The notes beneath the pieces are model-generated. The model saw nothing but the letters and a program-made list of their open reading frames with translations. It had not been told where the DNA came from and made no database searches. A stretch of 64,000 nucleotides of DNA from JBBRMY01 sp038230595. GTDB lineage: Bacteria > Bacteroidota > Ignavibacteria > Tepidaquicellales > Tepidaquicellaceae. This document shows positions 49,320-58,765 of the stretch, piece by piece. Both the position numbers and the translations under genes were made by a program. The stretch's first letter is position 1, and the number at the start of each line of letters is the position of its first letter. Where the stretch lies: assembly GCA_038230595.1 (NCBI GenBank), contig JBBRMY010000002.1, positions 1-64,000 on the forward strand. The letters run 5' to 3'.

Positions 49320-52300
49320 TTAAGCTTTTACGACTGGTGTTTCTGCTTCAAGAACAAAATCTTTTTTATTGCTTTCTGCCATGTATTTATCGACAGCTTT
49401 TTTACCGAACTTATAAAATACAGTTGGAGTGACTACCATATCAAGAATAGTAGAGCTGATAAGTCCGCCGAAAATAACGACTGCTACAGGAAATAATATC
49501 TCCTTGCCTGATTCACCTGCAGACAGGATAAGCGGAACAAGCCCTAAACCGGCGACTGATGCTGTCATTAAAACAGGGACAAGTCTTTCAAGTGAACCCC
49601 GGATTATCATCTCCTTGTTAAAAGTTTCTCCTTCTTCTTTTATTAAATGGATGTAGTGGGAGATCCTCATAATTCCATTCCTAGATGCAATCCCTGTCAA
49701 AGTTACAAAACCAACTAAAGAAGCAATAGACAATATACCTCCTGTCATATAAATCGCTATTACACTCCCTATCAGAGCAAGCGGAATATTCAGTAAAATC
49801 TGTGTAACTATCATTGCTGATTTAAAGTGCATATATAATACAAGGAATATTGCAGCAAAAGAAAATAAGCTTAAGATCAGAATTAATCTTGAAGCAGACC
49901 TTTGTGCTTCAAACTGGCCGCCATAGGTTACAAAATATCCTGCAGGAAGCTTTACATCGGCTCCGATCTTTTGCTGTACTTCTTCAACAACTGAACCAAG
50001 ATCTCTGCCGGACACATTTGCCTGAATAACAATTCTTCTTTTAACATTTTCCCGATTAATAATATTCGGTCCTTTATCAACCAATACATCAGCTACTGCA
50101 GAGAGAGGAACTTTTGCTCCGGTCGGAGTATCTATAAGAGAATTTTTTATCTGGTCAATATCATTTTTAAATCTATCATCGAACCTGACAACAAGGTCAT
50201 AAGATTTCTGATCATCTAATATCTCAGAAACAACTTCTCCATTATATGCTGTTTCCAAAATTTTAGTTATATCACCTGAATTTAGTCCGTATTTACCGGC
50301 TTCAAGTCTTTTAATTTTTATTCTGACCTGAGGGATCAATACCTGCTTCTCAACCTGAAGATCAACAATTCCATTTACTTTTTTCATAGACTCCTGAATC
50401 TGAGCAGCATAACTTCTCAACTGGCTAAGATCATCTCCGAAAAGCTTTACAGCAATCTGCGCCTGAACACCTGACAGCAGGTGATCTAATCTATGAGAGA
50501 TCGGCTGCCCTACTGAAACATTGACGCCCGGTATAACAGCAAGCTTATCTCTGATCTCATCTAAAACAATTTCTTTGGACCTGTCACTCTTTTTTAATTC
50601 AACTTCGATCTCAGTGGAATGAACTCCTTCAGCATGCTCATCTAACTCTGCGCGCCCCGTACGTCTTCCGGTTGAAATAACTTCAGGCACTTTCAAAATA
50701 AGCTTTTCTGCAATTGTTCCTATTCTGTTTGATTCTGTCAGAGAAGTTCCGGGTGTTGAAACTATATTTATTGTAAGCGCACCTTCATTAAAAGGAGGAA
50801 GGAACTCTGAGCCCATAAATATAATAGAAACTATTGAAGTTACTACAAGGACTGCGCTTATCGTTATTACAGTACGCGGATAATATAAGACCTTATTCAG
50901 TACTTTCACATTCTGTTTTTTCAGCCATCGTACGAGAAAACTTTCCTTTTCAATTAATTTTGCTTTTGGCAATAGATAAGAGCACAGAACCGGAGTTACT
51001 GTCAGTGAAACAACTAATGAAGCTAATATTGAAATTATATAAGAGATACCAAGAGGAGCAAAGATCTTCCCTTCTATACCGCTTAGACTGAACAATGGAA
51101 TAAAAACCAATACCACAATAATAGTAGCATATACAATTGAATTTCTGACTTCGCTGGACGCATTATATATTACTTTCAGAGTGTTTTCAGGTTCAGCCTT
51201 TAATCTGTTCTCTTTTAATCTTCTGAAAACATTTTCAACATCAACAATAGCATCATCAACTAATTCTCCGATCGCAACAGCAAGCCCGCCAAGCGTCATA
51301 GTATTTACGCCTATTCCAAAAAAATGAAATACTAACGCAGTTATAACAAATGAGAGTGGAATTGCAGTAAGCGTTATAAAGGTAGTTCTGAAATTCAGCA
51401 GGAATAAAAACAGAACTATAGTAACCAGTATCCCCCCGTCTCTTAAAGCATCTTCTACATTCTTTATTGATGTTTGTATGAAATTTGATTGCTTAAATAC
51501 TTCCTTGTTTACAACAACTCCGGGTGGAAGTGTTTTTTGTATTTCATCAACTGCCTTATCGATCTCTTTGGTAAGCTCAACAGTATTTGCATTCGGCTGC
51601 TTTTCAATAGCCATAAGCACTGCAGGCTTTCCGTTTAAGCCTCCGTCACCTCTTTTAATAGGTGGACCTATTTTAACATTTGCAACCTGCTTAAGATATA
51701 CAGGAATATTTTCCCTATATACAACTATGGAATTTGCAATCTCATCGATAGAAGCAGTACGGCCAATATTACGCAAGAGATATTCCTGATTGGACTTTTC
51801 AGTGAATCCACCTGTTGAGTTAGAATTCGAAGAACCAATTGCGTCTTCGACTTCTTTCACTGATATCTTAAAATCCTTAAGCTTGTTCGGATCGATCAAC
51901 ACCTGATACTGCTTTACATCTCCACCGATATTTATAACCTGAGACACTCCGGTTATCGTCAGAAGTCTTGGTCTTATAGTCCAGTCTGCAATTGTCCTGA
52001 TATCCATTTTTGAAGTAGAATCAGTTGCGCTGATACCAACTAATTGAATCTGTCCCATTACTGAAGAAATCGGACCCATTACAGGGGTAACATCTTTAGG
52101 CAGCTTTTCCTTAACAAGCTGAAGCTTTTCAGAAACCGTCTGACGCGCAATCAATATATCTGTTCCCCAGTCGAATTCTACGAAAACAATTGACAAGCTT
52201 ACACCTGAATTAGATCTGACTTGCTGTACACCAGTGGCTCCATTTAGGGCACTTTCTATAGGGAGCGTTATCAATACCTCTACTTCTTCAGGTGATAAAC

Positions 52301-52463
52301 CGTGAGCTTCTGTCATTACAGTTACTCTCGGCCTGTTAAGATCAGGCAGAACATCAATTGGAAGAGTTAAGATCGTTCTCACTCCATAGATCAGCAGAAA
52401 AGCTGCGGCAGCTATGACGAGTAATCTGTTCTTCAGAGAAAAACTTATGATCTTATTCAGCAT
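49320..52463 (-). CDS. Heavy-metal efflux RND transporter, CusA/CzcA family
   Basis: A 1047-residue inner-membrane RND pump. LTLPIDVLPDLNRPRVTVMTEAHGLSPEEVE (LPIDVLPDLNRP core), the VGELVDDAIVDVENVFRRL membrane helix with its conserved acidic residues, and SEFLPPFNEGALTINI are hallmark heavy-metal RND segments. The TGRAELDEHAEGVH segment points to a mixed Cus/Czc subtype, so Cu, Ag, Zn, Co or Ni remain possible. It completes a TolC-adaptor-pump set, but the adaptor gene is 2 kb upstream, separated by four small genes in the same direction. Confidence 0.93.
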   Translation of the reverse strand: MLNKIISFSLKNRLLVIAAAAFLLIYGVRTILTLPIDVLPDLNRPRVTVMTEAHGLSPEEVEVLITLPIESALNGATGVQQVRSNSGVSLSIVFVEFDWGTDILIARQTVSEKLQLVKEKLPKDVTPVMGPISSVMGQIQLVGISATDSTSKMDIRTIADWTIRPRLLTITGVSQVINIGGDVKQYQVLIDPNKLKDFKISVKEVEDAIGSSNSNSTGGFTEKSNQEYLLRNIGRTASIDEIANSIVVYRENIPVYLKQVANVKIGPPIKRGDGGLNGKPAVLMAIEKQPNANTVELTKEIDKAVDEIQKTLPPGVVVNKEVFKQSNFIQTSIKNVEDALRDGGILVTIVLFLFLLNFRTTFITLTAIPLSFVITALVFHFFGIGVNTMTLGGLAVAIGELVDDAIVDVENVFRRLKENRLKAEPENTLKVIYNASSEVRNSIVYATIIVVLVFIPLFSLSGIEGKIFAPLGISYIISILASLVVSLTVTPVLCSYLLPKAKLIEKESFLVRWLKKQNVKVLNKVLYYPRTVITISAVLVVTSIVSIIFMGSEFLPPFNEGALTINIVSTPGTSLTESNRIGTIAEKLILKVPEVISTGRRTGRAELDEHAEGVHSTEIEVELKKSDRSKEIVLDEIRDKLAVIPGVNVSVGQPISHRLDHLLSGVQAQIAVKLFGDDLSQLRSYAAQIQESMKKVNGIVDLQVEKQVLIPQVRIKIKRLEAGKYGLNSGDITKILETAYNGEVVSEILDDQKSYDLVVRFDDRFKNDIDQIKNSLIDTPTGAKVPLSAVADVLVDKGPNIINRENVKRRIVIQANVSGRDLGSVVEEVQQKIGADVKLPAGYFVTYGGQFEAQRSASRLILILSLFSFAAIFLVLYMHFKSAMIVTQILLNIPLALIGSVIAIYMTGGILSIASLVGFVTLTGIASRNGIMRISHYIHLIKEEGETFNKEMIIRGSLERLVPVLMTASVAGLGLVPLILSAGESGKEILFPVAVVIFGGLISSTILDMVVTPTVFYKFGKKAVDKYMAESNKKDFVLEAETPVVKA

Positions 52464-52596
52464 AATTCATTATAATTAGCATTGTCAATATATATTTAAA
52501 AAACTTCAAATTTATTGCGTATACCATTTTTTGCTCTATGTTATTTTAAAATTACTCGTCGTGCCCAATTTACTTTGAATTCCATATTTTGTAAAT

Positions 52597-52821
52597 TTAT
52601 GCTTTAAGCTCTGATATAGTATAGCCTGAATCCTTCAATGTATCCTGCAGAGTATTTAAAGCAATCTTTTGAGATGATGTGATTTCAGCCTGCTTGGTTG
52701 CCCGATCAATTTTTACCGCGGTTACTCCCAAAACAGATGACAATATATACTTAACAGTTGAAACACATCCGCCGCAGCTCATACCACCTACTTGGTAGGT
52801 ATGAATATTTAAATTTTCCAT
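52597..52821 (-). CDS. copZ: Copper chaperone-like HMA protein
   Basis: A 74-residue cytosolic HMA domain. The metal motif is GGMSCGGCV with Cys16 and Cys19, and the protein has the normal length and fold pattern of CopZ. It is likely to shuttle Cu(I) to the CopA-type pump encoded at 39551. It lies between the DUF305 membrane protein gene and the RND pump gene. Confidence 0.88.
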   Translation of the reverse strand: MENLNIHTYQVGGMSCGGCVSTVKYILSSVLGVTAVKIDRATKQAEITSSQKIALNTLQDTLKDSGYTISELKA

Positions 52822-52921
52822 TAATTTTAATTTAAATTTTTAAATGTAATTTATTTGTTGAACTATTTATAAAAAAAAGAATATCTATTCCCATTTTTGA
52901 TATTTCTGTCCGTTTAATAAA

Positions 52922-53413
52922 TTATTTACTATCCAACTCTTTTAATTTGGCTTTCATAAAATCAATTTCTTTTTGCTGCGATGAAATGATATCATCCCCT
53001 AATTTTTTTATTTCCGGATCGTTTAGTTTAGTCTCCTTAACCATAAGTATAGCTGCTCCATGATGCGGGATCATTGATTTTAAAAATTGTTTATCAGAAA
53101 CTCCAGATTGGTTTCTTATGAAAAGAAAGCATGCAACCAGAACTATTGCACTCACCGATATAATAATAGCATTTATTTTTTTGTTCATATACATACTGCC
53201 CATTATTAAAATTTCAATTATTATCATTGGCGCTGTCATAAGCCCGGCCATATAAAATTGATTAATATTAGGTACAACATTCGCAAAAACATCTACCATG
53301 GAATACATAAGGATGAACATGGCAATGTATGAGATCCCCGCCATCAATGCTAACTTTTTGTACATGGACATCATCGGATGATCCATTTTTTTATTCATAT
53401 TTTGCATTTTCAT
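52922..53413 (-). CDS. Membrane-anchored DUF305 protein
   Basis: A 163-residue protein. The Met/His-rich N-terminus (MKMQNMNKKMDHPMMSM) could bind Cu(I). Three membrane segments follow (about 22-42, 50-70, 77-97), then one DUF305 domain with MIPHHGAAILM and EIDFMKAKLKEL. The architecture differs from the tandem lipoprotein at 48069. It is common beside copper efflux genes. Confidence 0.86.
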   Translation of the reverse strand: MKMQNMNKKMDHPMMSMYKKLALMAGISYIAMFILMYSMVDVFANVVPNINQFYMAGLMTAPMIIIEILIMGSMYMNKKINAIIISVSAIVLVACFLFIRNQSGVSDKQFLKSMIPHHGAAILMVKETKLNDPEIKKLGDDIISSQQKEIDFMKAKLKELDSK

Positions 53414-53449
53414 TATTCTTATGATTTATAATTAAAAATTATTTAATAT

Positions 53450-54193
53450 TTACTTCATTTTTATCCACTCGAAGTCGGGTTGGAAAACCAGCTGCCATTT
53501 GAAATCTTTACTTTCACTTACTGGTGCCTGTATCGCAACACCAAGGATCAGAGTCTTGCTTATCTTTACTTTTAATCCGCCAAGCAGACTTACAACGGGT
53601 AATTCACCTTGCACAGCTTTTCCAAAAATTTCAACAACAGAGAAAAATATTTTTCCTGCCCTTAATACAAAAGAACCGTTATATTCATACTCTTCTTCGC
53701 GCGGATTAAAATGAAGCGCCTGATTGATCGCATAGTTTGAATTTGCTAAAGCTGATGTGAAACCAACTAAAGTGTTAGTATGCCTGTCACCCCCTGACTT
53801 AGTGGGAAATTCAAATTCGATCAGAGGTGAAAATCCGCTCATGCCATCCTTGCTTCTTATTGCTGCGAACTGAAACATAACCTCTGAATGCTGGTTATTC
53901 AAAGCGCCATCATTCCTTATATGCAATCCGATGAAATTTGTTAAACCAGTTTCAAAATGGAAAGCAAAATCACCTTCCTTTTTGTCTTCGGTATTCGTAA
54001 GCAAGCCTGAGACGCGAAGACTGTAAACACCCACAGCTTCCGGCACTCCCATATGTGAAAAGAAAGGATGGGCTACTTCATCCATATTTTCACTCATCTT
54101 TACATCTTTCTTCATATTCATTGGTTCATTTGTCTGAGATGAAGCTGTAATACTTGTAAATACTAAAATAAGAAGCATTATTACTTTTTTCAT
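53450..54193 (-). CDS. Outer-membrane or secreted protein, unknown, in metal operon
   Basis: About 247 residues with the ATG ending at 54193 as preferred start (MKKVIMLLILVFTSITASSQ is a clean signal peptide); an upstream ATG at 54214 would add 7 residues. The mature part has a Met-rich stretch (EPMNMKKDVKMSENMDEVAHP) and a beta-strand-rich body (DFAFHFETGL, GKIFFSVVEIFGKAV), suggesting an outer-membrane barrel. No family is recognised. It lies between the adaptor and DUF305 genes. Confidence 0.7.
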   Translation of the reverse strand: MKKVIMLLILVFTSITASSQTNEPMNMKKDVKMSENMDEVAHPFFSHMGVPEAVGVYSLRVSGLLTNTEDKKEGDFAFHFETGLTNFIGLHIRNDGALNNQHSEVMFQFAAIRSKDGMSGFSPLIEFEFPTKSGGDRHTNTLVGFTSALANSNYAINQALHFNPREEEYEYNGSFVLRAGKIFFSVVEIFGKAVQGELPVVSLLGGLKVKISKTLILGVAIQAPVSESKDFKWQLVFQPDFEWIKMK

Positions 54194-54400
54194 AATATTT
54201 TTTTTAAACTGCATTGGTAAAATATTCTTACTGTTACTTTTACTCTTGCTATGCTTCTTAATAGCTATTTAATCTCTTCCTCCTATGTTTTCTAATTCAG
54301 TTTAAATTTTTATTTTTTTTACTTTTATGCTTTATGATCAGTGGCGCATTCCGCTGGCTTTTTAAAGACGGTTACTACAATTTATTTTTTATCTATCAGA

Positions 54401-55540
54401 TCATTTTACGCTTGCCCGAAGCTGGTTATTTCCGACAGTTACAACTCTTGCCCCTGACTTAACTCCGCTTAATATCTCGACATATTTTCCATCAGTTTTT
54501 CCCTGCACTACTTCGACACCTTTAAAAGTTTGTCCTTTAGTATGAACAAAAACAACATTCTTACCGCCAATATCTACAATAGATTCTTTTGGGACTGTCA
54601 GTACAAAAGAATTGTTATCTGAGCTAATATTAATATTAATATTTGCGAACATACCAACTTTCAACATTCGGTTCTGATTCTGAACTGCAAAAATTACTTT
54701 TACAGTTCTTGTCACATCATCGACAACACTTCCCACATTAATAAGGCTGGCATCGAAATACTCTCCCGGATAAGCCTGAAGTGTAACGACTGCATGAGAA
54801 ATATTCTGAAGATTAGCTACATCTGTTTCGTATATCTCGGCTTCAACCCAAAGAGTATTTGTGTTAATGATCGTGAATAATTTTTTGGTTGTTTCTACCT
54901 GCTCTCCGAGGGAAACATTTGTTTCAGTAATGATCCCGGAGACCGGTGATTTTATTGCGAATACATTATTAAGACTGCTTTTACCTGCTAATACTGATTC
55001 ATAATAACTCAATATTTTCTGCGTAGAATTAAGCCTGATCTGTGCTGATAGTATTTCTTTTTGAGCAACCACTCCTTCGAGATCGGAAAGACGCTCATAA
55101 TCTTTTTTTGCCTGCACATAGTCTGCTTCTGCTTTATATTTTTCAGCAGCAATATTAAGCTTGCTTTGAATATCAAGAGTCTGCTGAATTTTCAATAAAG
55201 TAGTTCCTGCGGTAACAAATGTTCCTACAGCAGGAATAGAGCTTTGCTCGATCTTTCCCGGTAATGGACTGAAGATCTCAGCTTTACCGTTGGTTGATGG
55301 AACTATCTTACCTGTAGAATTGATCGTAAAGTTCAGCTTCCTGTCTATTGCTACCTCAGTCGATATACCAAGAATGAACTGAGTCTGCTTTGATATAAAG
55401 AATGGATCTCCGAGCGGCGCGCCGTTATTTGACGGAGGAGCATCATCGTGTCCTTCATGTCCCTGCGAATCATTATTTAAGATCATTATTGATACTGTAA
55501 TAATAATGACTGCCAGTATAGAAATTATCTTTTTTTTCAT
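54401..55540 (-). CDS. Efflux RND periplasmic adaptor subunit, CusB-like
   Basis: A 379-residue membrane fusion protein: a signal anchor (residues 4-24), then a His/Asp-rich stretch (SQGHEGHDDAPP), barrel-sandwich lipoyl segments (INSTGKIVPSTNGKAEIFSPLPGKI type; SPVSGIITETNVSLGEQV), a coiled coil (about 140-195) and a C-terminal domain ending VGNNQLRASVK. The lipoyl signature and length fit CusB/CzcB. It overlaps the FixH-like gene by 4 bases (ATGA), and TolC lies just before that. Confidence 0.9.
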   Translation of the reverse strand: MKKKIISILAVIIITVSIMILNNDSQGHEGHDDAPPSNNGAPLGDPFFISKQTQFILGISTEVAIDRKLNFTINSTGKIVPSTNGKAEIFSPLPGKIEQSSIPAVGTFVTAGTTLLKIQQTLDIQSKLNIAAEKYKAEADYVQAKKDYERLSDLEGVVAQKEILSAQIRLNSTQKILSYYESVLAGKSSLNNVFAIKSPVSGIITETNVSLGEQVETTKKLFTIINTNTLWVEAEIYETDVANLQNISHAVVTLQAYPGEYFDASLINVGSVVDDVTRTVKVIFAVQNQNRMLKVGMFANININISSDNNSFVLTVPKESIVDIGGKNVVFVHTKGQTFKGVEVVQGKTDGKYVEILSGVKSGARVVTVGNNQLRASVK

Positions 55541-56094
55541 AATTCGAAATCCTTTTTACTTTTTAAAGAAGATCTGTTATTAAAGCCTATGCGATAAAAC
55601 AAAAATGCGATAACGAGAAGCAGAATAGTAATAATTATTATCGCCGTAAGATTATCATGAATGACTGTCAGAAATGAGCGGGATACTGTTGTAGTTTTAA
55701 CTTCCTCTTTTTGAGCAATGTCTACATCGTTAATTGCGATCAGATCATTTCCGGATGCGCTTTTAATATCAACAAGAAAATTATATTTTTTAAATTCAGG
55801 GAATTCAACAAATGCTTCATAAATACCTGCATCCGGAGTCGGCTGAACTTTTATTTTTGAATTATCGACTCCCTGAATATCCAGACCAATTTTTGCGTTT
55901 TCTATGGGTATATTGGTTTTAAAATCAGAAAGATAGATCGTCAGCTTTGTTTCTTTTTTTGCAGCAATATCATTGTATGAGATGACAATTTCAAATGCGC
56001 CTGTTGAGCCTTCGACATAAGGAGACTGAGCATTGGTTATGTTCACAACAAAAAATAAAAGTAATATAACGCTTAATATAATTCTCTTTCTCAT
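55537..56094 (-). CDS. FixH/YtkA-like membrane-anchored protein
   Basis: A 185-residue protein: a signal peptide (residues 4-22), a beta-sandwich ectodomain of about 110 residues (SPYVEGSTGAFEIVISYNDI ... DAGIYEAFVEFPEFKKYNFLVDI) and one membrane helix near residues 150-170 (DNLTAIIIITILLLVIAFLFY), with a basic end. This looks like a FixH/YtkA domain, which is found in copper-trafficking contexts. It sits between TolC and CusB-like genes, overlapping the latter by 4 bases. Confidence 0.72.
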   Translation of the reverse strand: MRKRIILSVILLLFFVVNITNAQSPYVEGSTGAFEIVISYNDIAAKKETKLTIYLSDFKTNIPIENAKIGLDIQGVDNSKIKVQPTPDAGIYEAFVEFPEFKKYNFLVDIKSASGNDLIAINDVDIAQKEEVKTTTVSRSFLTVIHDNLTAIIIITILLLVIAFLFYRIGFNNRSSLKSKKDFEL

Positions 56095-56096
56095 AA

Positions 56097-57398
56097 TTAA
56101 TTTATATTTGTTTGCGTTACCTTTTCCAGATCCAGAACAGACTGGTTATAATCTTCAAGTACATCAAGATAATTTATTTTCATTTCATAAAGCTTTTTTC
56201 TCTCGTTGAGATAATTGATAAGACTAAGTTCACCTTTTTCATATCCTTTGTGCAGCAATTCAAGTGTTCTTTCTATCTTGAAATTATTTTCGCGGATTAG
56301 GTCCAGACTTTTCTTAGCGCTTTCAAACCTGTTAAGCGCGCTTACAACTTCAGCTCTGATCTGCTTTTTTGTAAATTCAATATCGTTAATCAGAATATTA
56401 TTTCTGATCTCTGAGATCTGAATATTTCCCCTGTTTGTATTAAATAATCCGTTAAAAGGAAGAGGAATGCTAAAGCCCACGCCGAACTTTATACTTTTAT
56501 CGTTATCCATTATCTTTGTTATATTGTGAACGCCGATAATATCGCTCCCGGAGATTACTCTTTCACTGTTTGAATAACCAACAGAAAGCTTCAGGTTAGG
56601 AATATTTTCAGCTTTAAATAAAGATAGCTCACTGGAATTTGCAAGCTGTTCAAGCTGCTTAGATCTGATATCTGATCTGTTCTCCAAAGCATCTTTTGTA
56701 AGCTTATCAATAGAAAGAGTTAAGGGAACATAGTTGTCATCGGCATACAGATAGAACATACTGCTCTGATCGTTACCCATATAAATATTAACTTTACCCA
56801 GCTCATTTTTATACTCAGCTTCAGCTTTATAATAATTCATCAATGAATTATTAGTTTCGATAGAAATTAAATTATAATCCAGCTCTGAGATATCTCCGGC
56901 TTTTAATCTTCTTTCTGATGCATCAAGAAGCTCCCGGTCTATTGATCTTATCTCATTTGCAATTTCCATTTTTAACTGGCGTATCATTGCATTATTAAGA
57001 GCAGTTCTGACATTATATTTTATTTCATAGTAACGGATCTTATAATCAAGCTCAGCTTTCTTAATGCGATAATTATTAACCTCTTTTCTCAGTGAAAGCT
57101 GTCCTCCTATTTCAATTTCCTGAGAAAGTGTAATTGCAATAAGATTATTTCCCTTATTCTCAAAGAATTTATCAGTCTCGTATTCAATATCTGCTTCAGG
57201 ATATTTCGGAAAGAAATTATTTATATTATAATACCGGCTTTTTGCCAGATCAATATTCAAAGATTCGTTCTTCAAAAGAGGATTATTATCCAGAGCTTTG
57301 CTTAGAACACTCTTATAGGAAAGAGTATCCTGAGCAAATGAAACTGAGGAACAAATAAATAAAAACAATAAATAATATATGACTGCTTTAAGCTTCAT
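56097..57398 (-). CDS. TolC family outer-membrane channel protein
   Basis: A 433-residue outer-membrane factor. It has a signal peptide (residues 5-22), and two structural repeats rich in coiled coil: LDNNPLLKNESLNIDLAKSRYY ... ISELDYNLISIETNNSL and a second LENRSDIRSKQLEQLANSSEL ... KGELSLINYLNERKKLYEM. The arrangement (TolC, then FixH-like, then CusB-like) makes it the exit duct for the RND system. The start is 3 bases after the heavy-metal-binding lipoprotein gene. Confidence 0.88.
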   Translation of the reverse strand: MKLKAVIYYLLFLFICSSVSFAQDTLSYKSVLSKALDNNPLLKNESLNIDLAKSRYYNINNFFPKYPEADIEYETDKFFENKGNNLIAITLSQEIEIGGQLSLRKEVNNYRIKKAELDYKIRYYEIKYNVRTALNNAMIRQLKMEIANEIRSIDRELLDASERRLKAGDISELDYNLISIETNNSLMNYYKAEAEYKNELGKVNIYMGNDQSSMFYLYADDNYVPLTLSIDKLTKDALENRSDIRSKQLEQLANSSELSLFKAENIPNLKLSVGYSNSERVISGSDIIGVHNITKIMDNDKSIKFGVGFSIPLPFNGLFNTNRGNIQISEIRNNILINDIEFTKKQIRAEVVSALNRFESAKKSLDLIRENNFKIERTLELLHKGYEKGELSLINYLNERKKLYEMKINYLDVLEDYNQSVLDLEKVTQTNIN

Positions 57399-57399
57399 A

Positions 57400-58437
57400 T
57401 CATTTTACTTTTAACACAAAATTAGTAGTGATCAGCTTTCCGCCGGGATTGAACTGCGCAAAAACTTTATAAAGTCCTGCCTTTTTGAAAAGAGTGTGAA
57501 ACACAACAGTAGGTCCGCTTTTCGTTACACTTTTAGTATCCATATTCATCCCCGGCATTGAGTTATTTTTCCCTGCTTCCATTGGATGAACATGAAGATA
57601 CATTGATGCCTCTTCGCTGATAACAACCATGTGACCGAGAGCTCCAAGATAGTTCTGAAGGTTCGTAACATCTTTACCATCTTTAGTAATTTTCACAGTA
57701 AATTCAGCTGACTTGTTTAAGATCAGGTCAGACGGTTCAGTTGTTAGTTCAGCTTTATAACCATTAGTTTCAAAAGTTGTGCGGGGTGTTAAAGTAACAT
57801 TTTCAACAGGATCACCTAATACTTTAATTGGTATGTCAAAAACCTGACTTTCTTTTTCTCCTTTAGGTCTCAGATCTGCAAACAGGACATATTCTCCACC
57901 TTGGGCAAATTTTGTTATTACCGATAAAGTACCATCGGCTTTCATTTCAGGATGTATATGATCAAAAAAAGCCAGATTCTTACTAACAATTATCAGATGA
58001 ACTATTTTTTCATGAACTATTTCAAGGTCTTTTACCTGCTGCTTAGTTTCGGTATTTGTTAATTTAAAATTCAAAGTTACATCTTCACCTGAACGAATAC
58101 TTTGCGGCTCAGTTGTCAGATCTAGAGTAAATTTATCCGAATGCATTTTCATATTGGATCCGTCGGACGACTCATCTTTTTTCTCATCTTTTTTTTCTAT
58201 AAGATTCATTCCGCATTTCGGACATTTATCATCTTTATTAGTTGACGTTACATCCGGATGCATAGGGCAGGTATAAATAGCCTGCTTCATAGTCGAATCT
58301 TTTTTTGTTTCAGTTTTAGTTTCTGTCTTCGTTGTTACGGGTTCATCTTTTTTACTGCATCCTGCAAACATTATTAGGGCAGAGAATAAAGTCAGCGCAA
58401 CAAACATATATCCGGTTTTATTTTTACTATTATTCAT
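57400..58437 (-). CDS. Lipoprotein with heavy-metal-binding domain (HMBD) and YtkA-like part
   Basis: A 345-residue lipoprotein (Cys27, FAGCSKK). Residues 54-83 carry the heavy-metal-binding domain YTCPMHPDV ... CPKCGMNL, known from copper efflux and membrane fusion proteins. Two beta-sandwich regions follow (FTLDLTTEPQSIRSGEDVTL and TLTPRTTFETNGYKAELTTEP), with HDH-type metal-binding hints (FFDHIHPEM, HVHPMEAG). It is the first gene of the TolC-CusB block. Confidence 0.83.
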   Translation of the reverse strand: MNNSKNKTGYMFVALTLFSALIMFAGCSKKDEPVTTKTETKTETKKDSTMKQAIYTCPMHPDVTSTNKDDKCPKCGMNLIEKKDEKKDESSDGSNMKMHSDKFTLDLTTEPQSIRSGEDVTLNFKLTNTETKQQVKDLEIVHEKIVHLIIVSKNLAFFDHIHPEMKADGTLSVITKFAQGGEYVLFADLRPKGEKESQVFDIPIKVLGDPVENVTLTPRTTFETNGYKAELTTEPSDLILNKSAEFTVKITKDGKDVTNLQNYLGALGHMVVISEEASMYLHVHPMEAGKNNSMPGMNMDTKSVTKSGPTVVFHTLFKKAGLYKVFAQFNPGGKLITTNFVLKVK

Positions 58438-58477
58438 TATGATATTTTATATAATTAATTTTTTGTGACAGATCCTT

Positions 58478-58576
58478 TTATTTACAGCAGGATCCTTTTT
58501 TGTTTACAGATCTTACTTTTTTATAGATAACGAAAGCTATTATTCCTAAAAACATTACAACGATAAGATATTCCAT
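58478..58576 (-). CDS. 32-residue single-pass Cys-tail membrane peptide
   Basis: An ATG-initiated 32-codon ORF: MEYLIVVMFLGIIAFVIYKK opens with a single hydrophobic helix, and a basic tail ends KKGSCCK. It resembles FeoB-associated Cys-rich small membrane proteins. It lies 40 bases before the HMBD lipoprotein gene, in the same direction. Metal-linked small proteins in such positions are plausible, but the protein is short and no database check was possible. Confidence 0.5.
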   Translation of the reverse strand: MEYLIVVMFLGIIAFVIYKKVRSVNKKGSCCK

Positions 58577-58765
58577 ATTGATCAGATTAAGACTGACAAT
58601 TTGCTTCTTTCATCCATAAGATCAAGTTTCGCACAAGACCAAATTTCGAAAGATAAATTTTACAAAAAGATCAGTAACTTTTTTAATTTAAATAAAAATA
58701 AGAATTGAAATAAAAAAGAACCGGACGGACTTCTCTCTTACTTAATTCTTGAAAAAGTTATTGTT

